Part shown: in pieces, positions 1 through 7,613 of the stretch
How positions within the stretch are numbered: position 1 is the first letter of the stretch
Layout: every line of letters begins with the position of its first letter
Assembly: GCA_028280885.1 (NCBI GenBank)
Contig: JANQKY010000023.1
Location: forward strand, 1 to 64,000
Length of the DNA stretch: 64,000 nt
Source of the DNA: Tepidamorphus sp.
GTDB taxonomy: Bacteria > Pseudomonadota > Alphaproteobacteria > Rhizobiales > Tepidamorphaceae
Reading direction: 5' to 3'
Position numbers and translations under genes: made by a program
Notes under the pieces: generated by a model
Databases searched by the model: none
Told to the model about the DNA's origin: nothing
What the model saw: the letters and a program-made list of their open reading frames with translations, nothing else

Positions 1-47
1 GCATGCATTCAGCTGGAATCGCAGCGCCGCTCTATCTCTTTGTTCAC

Positions 48-98
48 GCATCGGATTGTTCCGAAAACCGGTTCCCACTTTTCGGTCCGATGCTCTAG
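48..98. repeat. Dispersed palindromic element abutting the left CRISPR array
   Basis: Inverted arms GCATCGGA (48-55) and TCCGATGC (86-93) enclose a core with GAAAACCGGTTCCCACTTTT, and the element ends in GATGCTCTA. From memory, this layout matches a short palindromic repeat scattered in large numbers through Hyphomicrobiales genomes; that family link is recall, not a search result. It runs directly into the first CRISPR repeat, whose 5' half is missing, so the element may have inserted there or recombination may have joined the two. Confidence 0.55.
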
Positions 99-257
99 CC
101 GATGGCTGGGATAGAAACGCGTCCAGTATTTCCTCAAGCACTCCGCGGGGCTCTCGAGATACCCAGCCGCTGGCTGGGATAGAAACTTTGCTTCCACGAC
201 AAGGTGGCCTGCTTTCTGGGCTCTCGAGATACCCAGCCCGTTGGCTGGGATAGGAAC
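91..257 (+). CRISPR. Left CRISPR array, 3 repeats and 2 spacers
   Basis: Repeat units end in GGCTGGGATAGAAAC at 118 and 186, and in a variant with GATAGGAAC at 257, giving periods of 68 and 71 bp. The full unit (about 149-186) is about 38 bp and has a central palindrome, CCCAGCCGCTGGCTGGG. Spacers are about 119-148 and 187-218. The first repeat has lost its 5' half. Type III crRNAs carry an 8-nt 5' handle taken from the repeat 3' end, which here would be ATAGAAAC, so the array reads on the plus strand, towards the 3' end of the cmr operon. No further repeat follows 257. The array is the inverted counterpart of the one near 9.2-9.5 kb and differs from it in the 5' half of the repeat. Confidence 0.85.
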
Positions 258-427
258 AGCGGGTCGAATGCAGAGCTGTTAGCGGCTTTCGGGCGTGTCA
301 CAGGGCGGGGACGGGTTTTCAGTGCTTCAGATACGACCCTCTGCCTGTCACGTTGCCCGTGGAATTTGATCGATTGCTTTCCAGTTATCGCCCTAACCGT
401 TGCATTTTGAATATGCTGCCCCCGAGT

Positions 428-1471
428 TCAATTTTTTGGAAAATCATCCAATTCATGATAAATATTAAATGATCTAATGCTATAGGTCTCGGTATCTATA
501 TATTGAAATCGCCTGGATTTTACCAGGATTGCGAATACTGCCGCGGCAATGGAATTCAGAACCTTGCCACCAGTTGCATCAATAAGTATCTCGTCATCAT
601 CGATGTTGTTGTTTCGGTAGTGTTTTACGAGGCTGTACAATGAGCCGACGATAGCGTCGAAATCGTCAAAGGGAACACCCTTTGTCGTATCTATGGTCTT
701 TGTCGTGCGTCCGCTGCTGTATGCCAATTCGTGGCTGGCCACATCGGCAACCCGGTTGACTTTCACGTCACGCTGTCGCGCCGCAAGTGCCCGGGTCACG
801 ATGGTCCGAAACAGTTCATCGTAATGGTGTGTGCCGGGGAAACCGGGGCTGTCGGAAGATGGAATTATGACGATTTCCGCAAGTTTGCTTCCTGAGATGT
901 CGAGTTGGTGTCGAATTGCCATGAGAGGCATCCGCCAATTGAGTTGTGGTATGTTGTCTTCAACCCAATCCGGCTCGAGAAACGAAGAGTGTCCGTCCGG
1001 GAAGAGAGCGGCTAATCGCCGTTTCGTGGATTCGATCTGGTCAATCTGATTTAATTTTCTGTACGCGTTGAATTCTTCACTTGATAGCCTCGGGTTCGGT
1101 GACGACAGAAATAATATCAATATTTTTGCCGACTCACTGGTGCGTACACCTGTAATTGGCTCCAAGTCGTCTGTGTAATTCTTGAGCCTGTTTCTGAATA
1201 TCGAAATTATTATGGTTAGTATGATGAATGAAATAAGCGCGCAAATTAAGGGTGCAATCAAAACGTGATATGACGCTGAATCTTCGTCGCTTGATATTAT
1301 GGAGGGTAGATTTTCTCCGAATCGGATAATGGATTCGAATAGGATCGCAATTACAAGGGCGATCATGAGCGTAATAATTATTTGAACATTGCTCAATCCG
1401 CCAAGGCTGCGTAGTAATTCTGCCGCTTTCCGGGCGTCCCGCTTTCGGTTCGAGTGGAGGCTCTCCGCCAT
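428..1471 (-). CDS. Two-helix membrane protein with CARF-like domain, type III CRISPR accessory effector
   Basis: This is the last gene of the cmr operon and encodes 347 residues. The start was chosen at the ATG five bases after the csx16 stop, preceded by AGGATAAAGG; an upstream in-frame start would overlap csx16. Two hydrophobic segments, at about 29-50 and 69-92, predict a membrane anchor. A soluble domain follows with CARF-like layout: a strand at 117-123 (ILILFLS), a second at 199-205 (EIVIIPS), and the loop DATGGKVL at 298-305 followed by a helix and a final strand. CARF domains bind cyclic oligoadenylates made by Cas10. No nuclease motif (HEPN, PD-(D/E)XK) is seen, so the effector part is probably the membrane segment, as in Cam1 or Csx23, but it matches neither clearly. 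Base composition is AT-richer than the cmr genes. A SAVED-like fold is an alternative to CARF. Confidence 0.7.
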   Translation of the reverse strand: MAESLHSNRKRDARKAAELLRSLGGLSNVQIIITLMIALVIAILFESIIRFGENLPSIISSDEDSASYHVLIAPLICALISFIILTIIISIFRNRLKNYTDDLEPITGVRTSESAKILILFLSSPNPRLSSEEFNAYRKLNQIDQIESTKRRLAALFPDGHSSFLEPDWVEDNIPQLNWRMPLMAIRHQLDISGSKLAEIVIIPSSDSPGFPGTHHYDELFRTIVTRALAARQRDVKVNRVADVASHELAYSSGRTTKTIDTTKGVPFDDFDAIVGSLYSLVKHYRNNNIDDDEILIDATGGKVLNSIAAAVFAILVKSRRFQYIDTETYSIRSFNIYHELDDFPKN

Positions 1472-1475
1472 ACCT

Positions 1476-1766
1476 TTATCCTGCCCGCTCCGCCCTGTAT
1501 TCCTCGATCCGCGCCCCGTATGCGTCCATATCATCCGCCGTCAGTTCACGGCCGCGGGCGGCTTCCGGAAGGTCCATTGACAGGTGCAGGTAGCGCGCGC
1601 CGCACGCGTTGATCTCAGCGACCAGATGAACCGGCAGGGTTCCGATCACCGTGTCGCCGGCCTCAATAATCGAAACGTCGAGATGGCGGATCGCCACCGC
1701 TTCGATCCCGCGTCGCGCCGCCCATTCGATGGCACCGCCATGGCCGCTGACGAAGTAGACTGTCAT
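1476..1766 (-). CDS. csx16: Csx16 (VVA1548 family), probable cyclic oligoadenylate ring nuclease
   Basis: The product is 96 residues and matches the Csx16 family along its length: an N-terminal strand MTVYFVS, then GHGGAIEWA, HLD, GTLPVHLVAEI at 41-51, and a C-terminal RGREL..DDMDAYGARIEEY block. Csx16 has been proposed and tested as a ring nuclease that linearises cyclic tetra-adenylate, ending type III signalling. It starts five bases after the cmr6 stop and is followed five bases later by the membrane CARF gene, so off-switch and effector are translated from one message. This implies that cA4 is the signal here, an inference from the Csx16 family rather than from residues seen in the effector. 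No other ring nuclease is visible. Confidence 0.85.
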   Translation of the reverse strand: MTVYFVSGHGGAIEWAARRGIEAVAIRHLDVSIIEAGDTVIGTLPVHLVAEINACGARYLHLSMDLPEAARGRELTADDMDAYGARIEEYRAERAG

Positions 1767-1770
1767 GATT

Positions 1771-2982
1771 TTACAGTCGCCAATCCAGCACCTCTTGCGG
1801 GTCTATCGATATGTCTCCGTCTTCAGGGGTATATACTTCGATCACAGTATCGAAGCCGAAACGGTAGGGTTCATTCAGCGTTGCCTCGGCGCCATCTTCC
1901 AGAACGACGACATGTCCCTTTGCCAGCACCCCGCCTTCGCCTTGCAATTGTTCGGCCAGCGCAGCGCTAATCTTGACTAGGCGCTCGGTCTGCTCGGCGT
2001 GCCGCGCGGCTTCACTGGCTTGAGCCGCTTCCATATATCGCTTAATCGCACTCGGCGTTTCGAACCGGCCGAATCCGGAGGCCGTCTTGGCGCCGGCGCC
2101 GATCCAGGCCAGTGCGGCTTCGAGCAAGGCATAGCCTTCGGTCAGATCCGCAGCCGTGCCGTTGCGCGCAACACCGAGTGCAAACAGGAACGCCTGCCCG
2201 GTTTCGACCGCCAGGAACGGTATCGGTACCGGATTATGCCAATCGCCTGGCGAGAGAAACGATTCCGTCGGTTTTCCCGCGTCCAACGGGCCGAATCCGC
2301 TCGCCCGCCAGCCGCCGTCATGCGGGGTCATCACCTCGGCCACGCATTCAACCGGTTCAATAGGCAACGCGTCAAAGACGATCAATCGCCCCATTCGCGG
2401 TGTCCGATGTTCGGGCAAAACCCCGCGCTCGGTATCGAAATCATCCTTTCCGGGCGGACCGTAGTTTCCAAACAGGTCGACGATCCGGTTGAACCAATCG
2501 ATGCTGTCCGGCTCCGCGCCATCGTCCAGCGCCTGCCAATGATCGGCGAAGGCCCGCATCAAACCCTTGATGCCGGATGCCGGCAGATAGGGCACGCCCA
2601 GAGTGTGATGGAAGACGAAACCGTTTTCGATGCCATGTGCATAGCCAAGCCCGGTGACGAAACGGGAGACGGTTTGCATCCGGACGGGTCCCGCATCGGA
2701 ACCTGCCGGCGTCAGGGACCGCGCCAGTCCCTCGATCCGGCGACAATGCGCCTTGAGTTCTTCCTTGCGGCCCAGCTTGCGCGCGAACCTGGCGATCCAG
2801 TCGGTTTTCCTGTCGTTCAGGCCAAATGGTTTTCGTTTTGCCGGATCAGGGTCATCTATGTTGTGCCATTGGTTGACGAACTTGTAGAAGACGAGTCCGG
2901 CATTGGCGTCCTGTTCCGACATGATCCGCTGCCCAAAATCTCCGCCCGGCAGCGGCAAGATTGTCTCGACGGGGTCAGGCAT
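1771..2982 (-). CDS. cmr6: Type III-B CRISPR RAMP protein Cmr6
   Basis: This 403-residue RAMP-superfamily (Cas7-like) protein caps the 3' end of the crRNA in the Cmr complex. The family signature HTLGVPYLPASGIKG lies at 126-140, and the glycine-rich loop GAGAKTASGFGRF at 295-307. After the RAMP core there is an extra C-terminal part of about 95 residues, rich in charged residues, that is longer than in many Cmr6 proteins. The ATG overlaps the end of cmr5 by 8 bp, typical of translational coupling in this operon, and csx16 follows after four bases. Confidence 0.93.
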   Translation of the reverse strand: MPDPVETILPLPGGDFGQRIMSEQDANAGLVFYKFVNQWHNIDDPDPAKRKPFGLNDRKTDWIARFARKLGRKEELKAHCRRIEGLARSLTPAGSDAGPVRMQTVSRFVTGLGYAHGIENGFVFHHTLGVPYLPASGIKGLMRAFADHWQALDDGAEPDSIDWFNRIVDLFGNYGPPGKDDFDTERGVLPEHRTPRMGRLIVFDALPIEPVECVAEVMTPHDGGWRASGFGPLDAGKPTESFLSPGDWHNPVPIPFLAVETGQAFLFALGVARNGTAADLTEGYALLEAALAWIGAGAKTASGFGRFETPSAIKRYMEAAQASEAARHAEQTERLVKISAALAEQLQGEGGVLAKGHVVVLEDGAEATLNEPYRFGFDTVIEVYTPEDGDISIDPQEVLDWRL

Positions 2983-3439
2983 CTTCCCGCTCCGGTGGCG
3001 GGATCAGGGCTTCGGCAAAGGTTTTTAGCCATTTCAGGTAAGCCATCAATTCCTGCTGAGCCCGCAACATGTCGCTTTCGTCCTGATCCATGATCGCATT
3101 GAGCAAGGCCCCGCCTTCATTCAGGACGTCTTCGCCGGGCGGTTGGTTTGAGGCGGCATAGGGAGAGGTCTCCCAGCCCGCGGTACCGCTTGCCAGCCAG
3201 TGGAGCGCATGCCTGAGGACTGCCCTGTGCCCATCGCCTATTGCGCCATCGCGCGACATTCCGGCCATTTCCAGCGCGATTGTCTGGCCCAGTCCGTTCA
3301 TGGTCAGTTGCAGGGGCAGGGAGCGGACATAGGCCCGATATTGGGTCTTGTAGTTTTCATCTGCAACTTCCCTCACCCGGGCCAGCGCGTGCTTCGCGCG
3401 TTGCTGGTCGAGGGTCAGCTTGTGCTCTTCTGACGGCAT
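2975..3439 (-). CDS. cmr5: Type III-B CRISPR small subunit Cmr5
   Basis: The product is 154 residues and all-helical in appearance. The N-terminal motif LTLDQQRAKHALARV is diagnostic of Cmr5. A later block with WLASGTAGW and a C-terminal helix ending LKWLKTFAEALIP also fit the family. Cmr5 forms the inner filament of the Cmr complex and stabilises the crRNA-target duplex. Its start codon shares one base with the cmr4 stop (TGATG), and its end overlaps cmr6 by 8 bp. Confidence 0.92.
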   Translation of the reverse strand: MPSEEHKLTLDQQRAKHALARVREVADENYKTQYRAYVRSLPLQLTMNGLGQTIALEMAGMSRDGAIGDGHRAVLRHALHWLASGTAGWETSPYAASNQPPGEDVLNEGGALLNAIMDQDESDMLRAQQELMAYLKWLKTFAEALIPPPEREDA

Positions 3440-4296
3440 CAGGCGCCCTCACTGATGATACGGATCGAGAACCAGCCCTGACCAATCGTTTCGTTGCCGC
3501 CCAGCTGCAGGTAAGTCCGCTCTGTCATCTCGCATCGGAGCCTTGCGATCGCGCCGGGTTCGCGTTCGGATAGAACACTCCACATGACGGTGTCGGTGGC
3601 GAGCGTTTCCTCTGCCCATAGCGCTCCGGGCCTGACGATCTTGGCCTTGTCAAGCGCATTGCGCATCGCAACCGGAAGACCGAAGGTCGCGAACCAGGCG
3701 AAGTCACCGTCCGACAGGACGACAAGCTTGCGCTCGAGTGTTGCTGAATCGAAGAACTGATCTCCTATCAGGGTCTGGAAGAGCGATCGTATCTCGCATG
3801 AAGTATTGCCGGCGTAATCGAACTCGCGCTCTTCGAGCCCCAATTTCCCGGTATTGGGGCCTGAAGTGATTTCCTGGCCAACATACAGACCGTCCTCGAC
3901 GGAGGGAGTGGCGTCGATTTCGGGCAATTCCGCCCGCGCCCGATCCTGCAACAGTCGGCGGATTATCGTCGGGCAGGTAACGAGCTTGAAGCTGTCGGAG
4001 GTCGCGCGAACCGGCAGCAGCGCCAGCCGTGCCTCCCCAAACAGCAACGTGCCGGCGCCTATGTCTGTCGCCGCATCGCCGCCTTTGCCAAACAATGCGA
4101 CGATCTCCGGGTCCGCGCCGTCCACATCCGCTCCGGCCCAAACGCGCCAGGCTCCCTTCACGCCGGAGCCCGGCGCATGCGGAAAACCCGTCGTCTTTTC
4201 ACGCGCGACCGGAAGATCGATTGCCGCAGCGGCCCGGCCAACGCCGATATGCACCGGTGTTTCGGCGACCATTCCAACAAGCACAGCATTTGGCAT
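3439..4296 (-). CDS. cmr4: Type III-B backbone RAMP and target-RNA nuclease Cmr4
   Basis: This Cas7-type subunit of 285 residues forms the helical backbone and cuts target RNA at 6-nt intervals. The family block VHIGVG (15-20), AIDLPVARE (25-33) and GSGVKGAWR is clear. Asp27 in IDLP aligns with the catalytic aspartate described in Pyrococcus Cmr4, so target-RNA cleavage should be intact. The C-terminal loop GGNETIGQGWF is also characteristic. It begins 10 bp after cmr3 and overlaps cmr5 by one base. Confidence 0.94.
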   Translation of the reverse strand: MPNAVLVGMVAETPVHIGVGRAAAAIDLPVAREKTTGFPHAPGSGVKGAWRVWAGADVDGADPEIVALFGKGGDAATDIGAGTLLFGEARLALLPVRATSDSFKLVTCPTIIRRLLQDRARAELPEIDATPSVEDGLYVGQEITSGPNTGKLGLEEREFDYAGNTSCEIRSLFQTLIGDQFFDSATLERKLVVLSDGDFAWFATFGLPVAMRNALDKAKIVRPGALWAEETLATDTVMWSVLSEREPGAIARLRCEMTERTYLQLGGNETIGQGWFSIRIISEGA

Positions 4297-4306
4297 TCGA
4301 ATAACC

Positions 4307-5479
4307 CTAGATCCGCGGCCACCGGCCTGTCAGGCAGTGACCAAATCCCCATATGTTTGACAGGCCCACGCACACTCTGCCGACCGGCGGCGTTTCGCCC
4401 GTTGCGCATTGCATGAAGAACGCGGTGCCAGCGGGCATAATCGGGCGAAGCGGTAACGGGCCATGCTCCCGGAATCCCCAGCCGCCCAGGCGACACGAGG
4501 GCCGTCGGATCGTTGTATTCCGTAACGGGCAATGCTCCCGGGATCCCCAGTCGCCCAGCATGAACGGCTTTGGAATGCAGGCGGACACAAGATGCCCCGG
4601 AAGCCCTTCGAAGGTCATCCCCGGCAGGGGTTCGTGATCGAGAAAGACAGGCGCGATCGCGATCAGCGTATAGTTCAGCCCGTCCGGATCGACTTGCGGC
4701 AACGCCTCGGCGGTGTTTGCCGGGGTAAAGTGCGCTTGACGATGTTCGCCCCCGAGCCGCTGGTTGAAAACCTCCAGGCCCTCCGGCAATCCCTCTACTT
4801 CAAGGCAAAGGCGAACGCCGTCGCGGAGGCGAATGAACCGAGCCGTATAGAGTTGGCCTTCATTGACCAGGCGTGTCGTGGCGTCGATACCAATTCCGAC
4901 ATGCGATTCATTCTGATACAGATCGGCGGGCGACAGGATGTCCTGTGGCACGGGACTGCTGCCGTCCAGAACGGATAGCATTCCGTCGAAGGTCAGCCAG
5001 TGATCCTGTAAAGCCTTGAAGCCCTTGGTGTCTGGAGGGGCCATCGGAAAGATCGCGTCGCCGCGCGACGGATCTGACAAGTCGCTGGAAAACAGTGCCC
5101 CCTCCGGCAAGCCGAGAAGGTGGTAACTGTCGACTGCACGTCCCCCGGCCCCTGCGATCTTGCCGCGCCCAAGATGCGCTGGCGCCGGGAGGAGGGGGGT
5201 GCCGTCCAATTCCATCCGCAGTGCCCCGAAACGGAGCTTGCCGAGCGGGGTTTTCTGACATTGCCAATTCACGCCGTTGCCGACGAGGTTTTCCGGCCAG
5301 GGTTCAGTGGGGAAACCGTGCTGTCGAGCGATGGCCAGCCGAACCGCGCCGGCGAGCGTCGGCGGCGGTGGAGGAAACAGGCTCTCGGCGGCGGCGGCTC
5401 CTTCGTCGTCCTGGTTGAACGGCCGGCCGTCGCGGAACATCAGCGTGTCCGTCGGCGCGATGCGCAGGGCGTTAGCCAT
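4307..5479 (-). CDS. cmr3: Type III-B RAMP protein Cmr3, with internal 69 bp duplication
   Basis: Cmr3 is the Cas5-like subunit that holds the crRNA 5' handle against Cas10. The start was set at the ATG preceded by GGAGGCGAC, giving 390 residues; it overlaps the cas10 stop by 8 bp. The N-terminus shows APTDTLMFRDGRPF and, near residue 40, PPPPPTLAGAVR, both family marks. Near the C-terminus, the usual GGW...PAG block occurs as LGGWGFREHGPLPLRPIMPAG, and a diverged second copy of its first part (LGDWGSREHCPLR) sits exactly 23 residues earlier. The reading frame stays open, so the duplication adds a loop rather than breaking the gene. Confidence 0.92.
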   Translation of the reverse strand: MANALRIAPTDTLMFRDGRPFNQDDEGAAAAESLFPPPPPTLAGAVRLAIARQHGFPTEPWPENLVGNGVNWQCQKTPLGKLRFGALRMELDGTPLLPAPAHLGRGKIAGAGGRAVDSYHLLGLPEGALFSSDLSDPSRGDAIFPMAPPDTKGFKALQDHWLTFDGMLSVLDGSSPVPQDILSPADLYQNESHVGIGIDATTRLVNEGQLYTARFIRLRDGVRLCLEVEGLPEGLEVFNQRLGGEHRQAHFTPANTAEALPQVDPDGLNYTLIAIAPVFLDHEPLPGMTFEGLPGHLVSACIPKPFMLGDWGSREHCPLRNTTIRRPSCRLGGWGFREHGPLPLRPIMPAGTAFFMQCATGETPPVGRVCVGLSNIWGFGHCLTGRWPRI

Positions 5480-7613
5480 CGTCGCCTCCGGTCCTTGCAA
5501 CGGTTTCACCGGTCGTTTCGTCGTTTTGCCTGCTTTCCATGGCGAGAAACCGCACGATCAGTCCGCCGTCGAACGCCACGTGGTCTTGCGCTACGGGTGA
5601 TCCGGAATCGCAGCGCTTTAGGGGGCGCAGAATCCGGCAGACTTCCTCAACCGGCAGCGCTTCCTCGAGCCGTCGATACATGCTGCTGCCGAACTGGCGG
5701 CGCAAATCCGCGCCGATCAGTGCCTTGAACAGGTCGCCATCTTCTTGGAGAAGCGCGTCGGAATCGATGTTTCCGAATCTCGTTTCGTGCTCGCCCGGCA
5801 TGATGGCGAGATAACGATCCCGCAAACCGTGAAGGAAGCTGCCGGAGAGCATGGCGTTGCTGCGCGGGCCGGTCAGTCCGCGTCTGGCTACGTCGTCGAT
5901 CTGGAGCGCCGCGTCGCTGTTCGGGCAGGCCCGCTCGCCAAAGACCGACACCCATTGCGCTGCGACACCGCCCGGCTTGGCGACGCACAGGGCAACCGAG
6001 TTCCGGCCGTTTTTTGTCTTGGCGATGTCGTCGAGCTGCTCCTTCGAAAGCCGCAGGGCTGCCGAGAGCGGCGATTTGAAATGCGAAAACACGATGCTCG
6101 CCGAAAGCGTGAAATCACCGGCTTCGTCCTTGTCAGCCAGAATGGTCTCGAATGATTTCGAGTACAGATCCCGAATATCTCGTGCCGCCCTGATTGCGGT
6201 GTCGATCGGCAAAATCGCGAGAACATCGTCGCCACCGGCGTAGACAAGTGTTCCAAGCGACGGGTTTTCGTATGCGGGATCGAAGTAGTGCTTAACCGCG
6301 TCGGTGAATGCTGCCAGGCCTTTTCCTATGACGGGTTCGCGTTTTCGCAACAGCTCGCCGATCCTGTCGCCGTCCATCCTGAGGATGGCATAAAACGCGC
6401 TGGGATAAAGAGGCTCGCCGGCCCGACCCAGTTTCTTGCATGTTTCGAGCAGGGCATCGTGGAGCCTGGACTGTGCCTTCGCGGGATCAGAGGGGGCTTG
6501 GTCGGCGAAGCGCTCCTTGACAAACGCCGCGATGCCGGCCTGGTGGAAAAGGTGACCGTCCAGCCCGTAAAACCGTTCATTCGGCAACCGGAACAGGCTG
6601 TTCGCCGTTTCTCCCATTATGCCAGGAGCGTCCGTTGACGGGTTCGCGTTCTCTTGAACGATCTCGAGGACAGTACGGTAAAACCTGTTTCGATCCTGTT
6701 CCGACAACTTTGCCGTGTTGCCGGCCAGCTTCAGCCAGGGAAGCGCCGCGATGTAGGAGGTCGAGGGCCAGTGGCGAATGTTCAGGCCGCCGCCGCCCGG
6801 CTGCCACGCTATCGCGCCGGGAAATCCGGGGCCGCCACGCCTGTCGATATCCGATCCGCCGTGACGCTGCAGATGGACCGGAAACAGCCGCTTGATCAAC
6901 GCCATCGCGCATAGATACTCGCCGTCGGGCAGGTCGAGTTCGCCTACCCCCGGCTGTTCCCGAACCAGGCGCCAGAAGAGTTGCTGCCGTTCGCTGGCTT
7001 CCGGGGAAAAGCGGATGACGCCCGAAAGCTCCTGCCATTGCCCCATAAGGCGGCACAGGTCACCGGTCTCGGCGCAATCCGGGTTGAGCCGCCGCCAGTT
7101 CTTGCGCATGTCCAGCCAGGCACCGGAGGTGTCATCGGCATCGCCGATTGCCCACGCGATTTCCCAGAAGCCCAGGGTTTGCCGATCCCAGACGACCTTT
7201 GTCGGATTGGGCTCGCCCGGCGCCGTCGGGTGTGTTCGCAGGGCGGCCGGTTCAACATAGTCCCGCCAAACCGTGTCGCAGATGCCGGCCCAGGCCAACA
7301 TGACCGCGTCCCGGCAGGCCAGGGCGATGTTTTCGGCGTGATCCTCTGGAACTTCCGCCTTGAAGCGGTTGGGCAGCGATCCGACATAGACGTCCGCCGT
7401 CCTGTCGTTGCCGGATATCGCCCGGTACAGAGGATCGCTTTCCACCAACGGGAAAGCGATCTCCGTATCGCTCCGCTGTCCCGCCGCGGCCATGGCGTGT
7501 CCGGACAGCATAGACAGGATGAAGGATCCGGCCCAGTAGTCGCGCAACCGCCTTGCATCGTCGATGAAACCCTGAACTGGACCGAGCGTGAAATGAAGAT
7601 GCCGCGCAGTCAC
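5472..7613 (-). CDS. cas10: Cas10/Cmr2, type III-B large subunit with cyclase (GGDD) motif and no HD domain
   Basis: This is the signal-producing subunit of the Cmr complex, 713 residues. It starts directly with the first palm domain (FTLGPVQGFIDDARRLRD at 8-25). No N-terminal HD nuclease with histidine-aspartate pairs is present, so cleavage of single-stranded DNA is not expected. The second palm domain is intact: MDGDRIGELL at 413-422 and YAGGDD at 458-463. GGDD binds the metal ions used to make cyclic oligoadenylates from ATP. A zinc-binding cysteine cluster is not obvious. It starts within the cmr1 stop (ATGA overlap) and its stop lies inside the start of cmr3. Together with the CARF gene and csx16, this points to second-messenger output as the main DNA-independent response. 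Confidence 0.94.
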   Translation of the reverse strand: MTARHLHFTLGPVQGFIDDARRLRDYWAGSFILSMLSGHAMAAAGQRSDTEIAFPLVESDPLYRAISGNDRTADVYVGSLPNRFKAEVPEDHAENIALACRDAVMLAWAGICDTVWRDYVEPAALRTHPTAPGEPNPTKVVWDRQTLGFWEIAWAIGDADDTSGAWLDMRKNWRRLNPDCAETGDLCRLMGQWQELSGVIRFSPEASERQQLFWRLVREQPGVGELDLPDGEYLCAMALIKRLFPVHLQRHGGSDIDRRGGPGFPGAIAWQPGGGGLNIRHWPSTSYIAALPWLKLAGNTAKLSEQDRNRFYRTVLEIVQENANPSTDAPGIMGETANSLFRLPNERFYGLDGHLFHQAGIAAFVKERFADQAPSDPAKAQSRLHDALLETCKKLGRAGEPLYPSAFYAILRMDGDRIGELLRKREPVIGKGLAAFTDAVKHYFDPAYENPSLGTLVYAGGDDVLAILPIDTAIRAARDIRDLYSKSFETILADKDEAGDFTLSASIVFSHFKSPLSAALRLSKEQLDDIAKTKNGRNSVALCVAKPGGVAAQWVSVFGERACPNSDAALQIDDVARRGLTGPRSNAMLSGSFLHGLRDRYLAIMPGEHETRFGNIDSDALLQEDGDLFKALIGADLRRQFGSSMYRRLEEALPVEEVCRILRPLKRCDSGSPVAQDHVAFDGGLIVRFLAMESRQNDETTGETVARTGGDDG

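Noticed and set aside
218..427. Further CRISPR repeats after position 257
   Set aside because: No sequence resembling the repeat palindrome or handle is found between 258 and the end of the effector gene.
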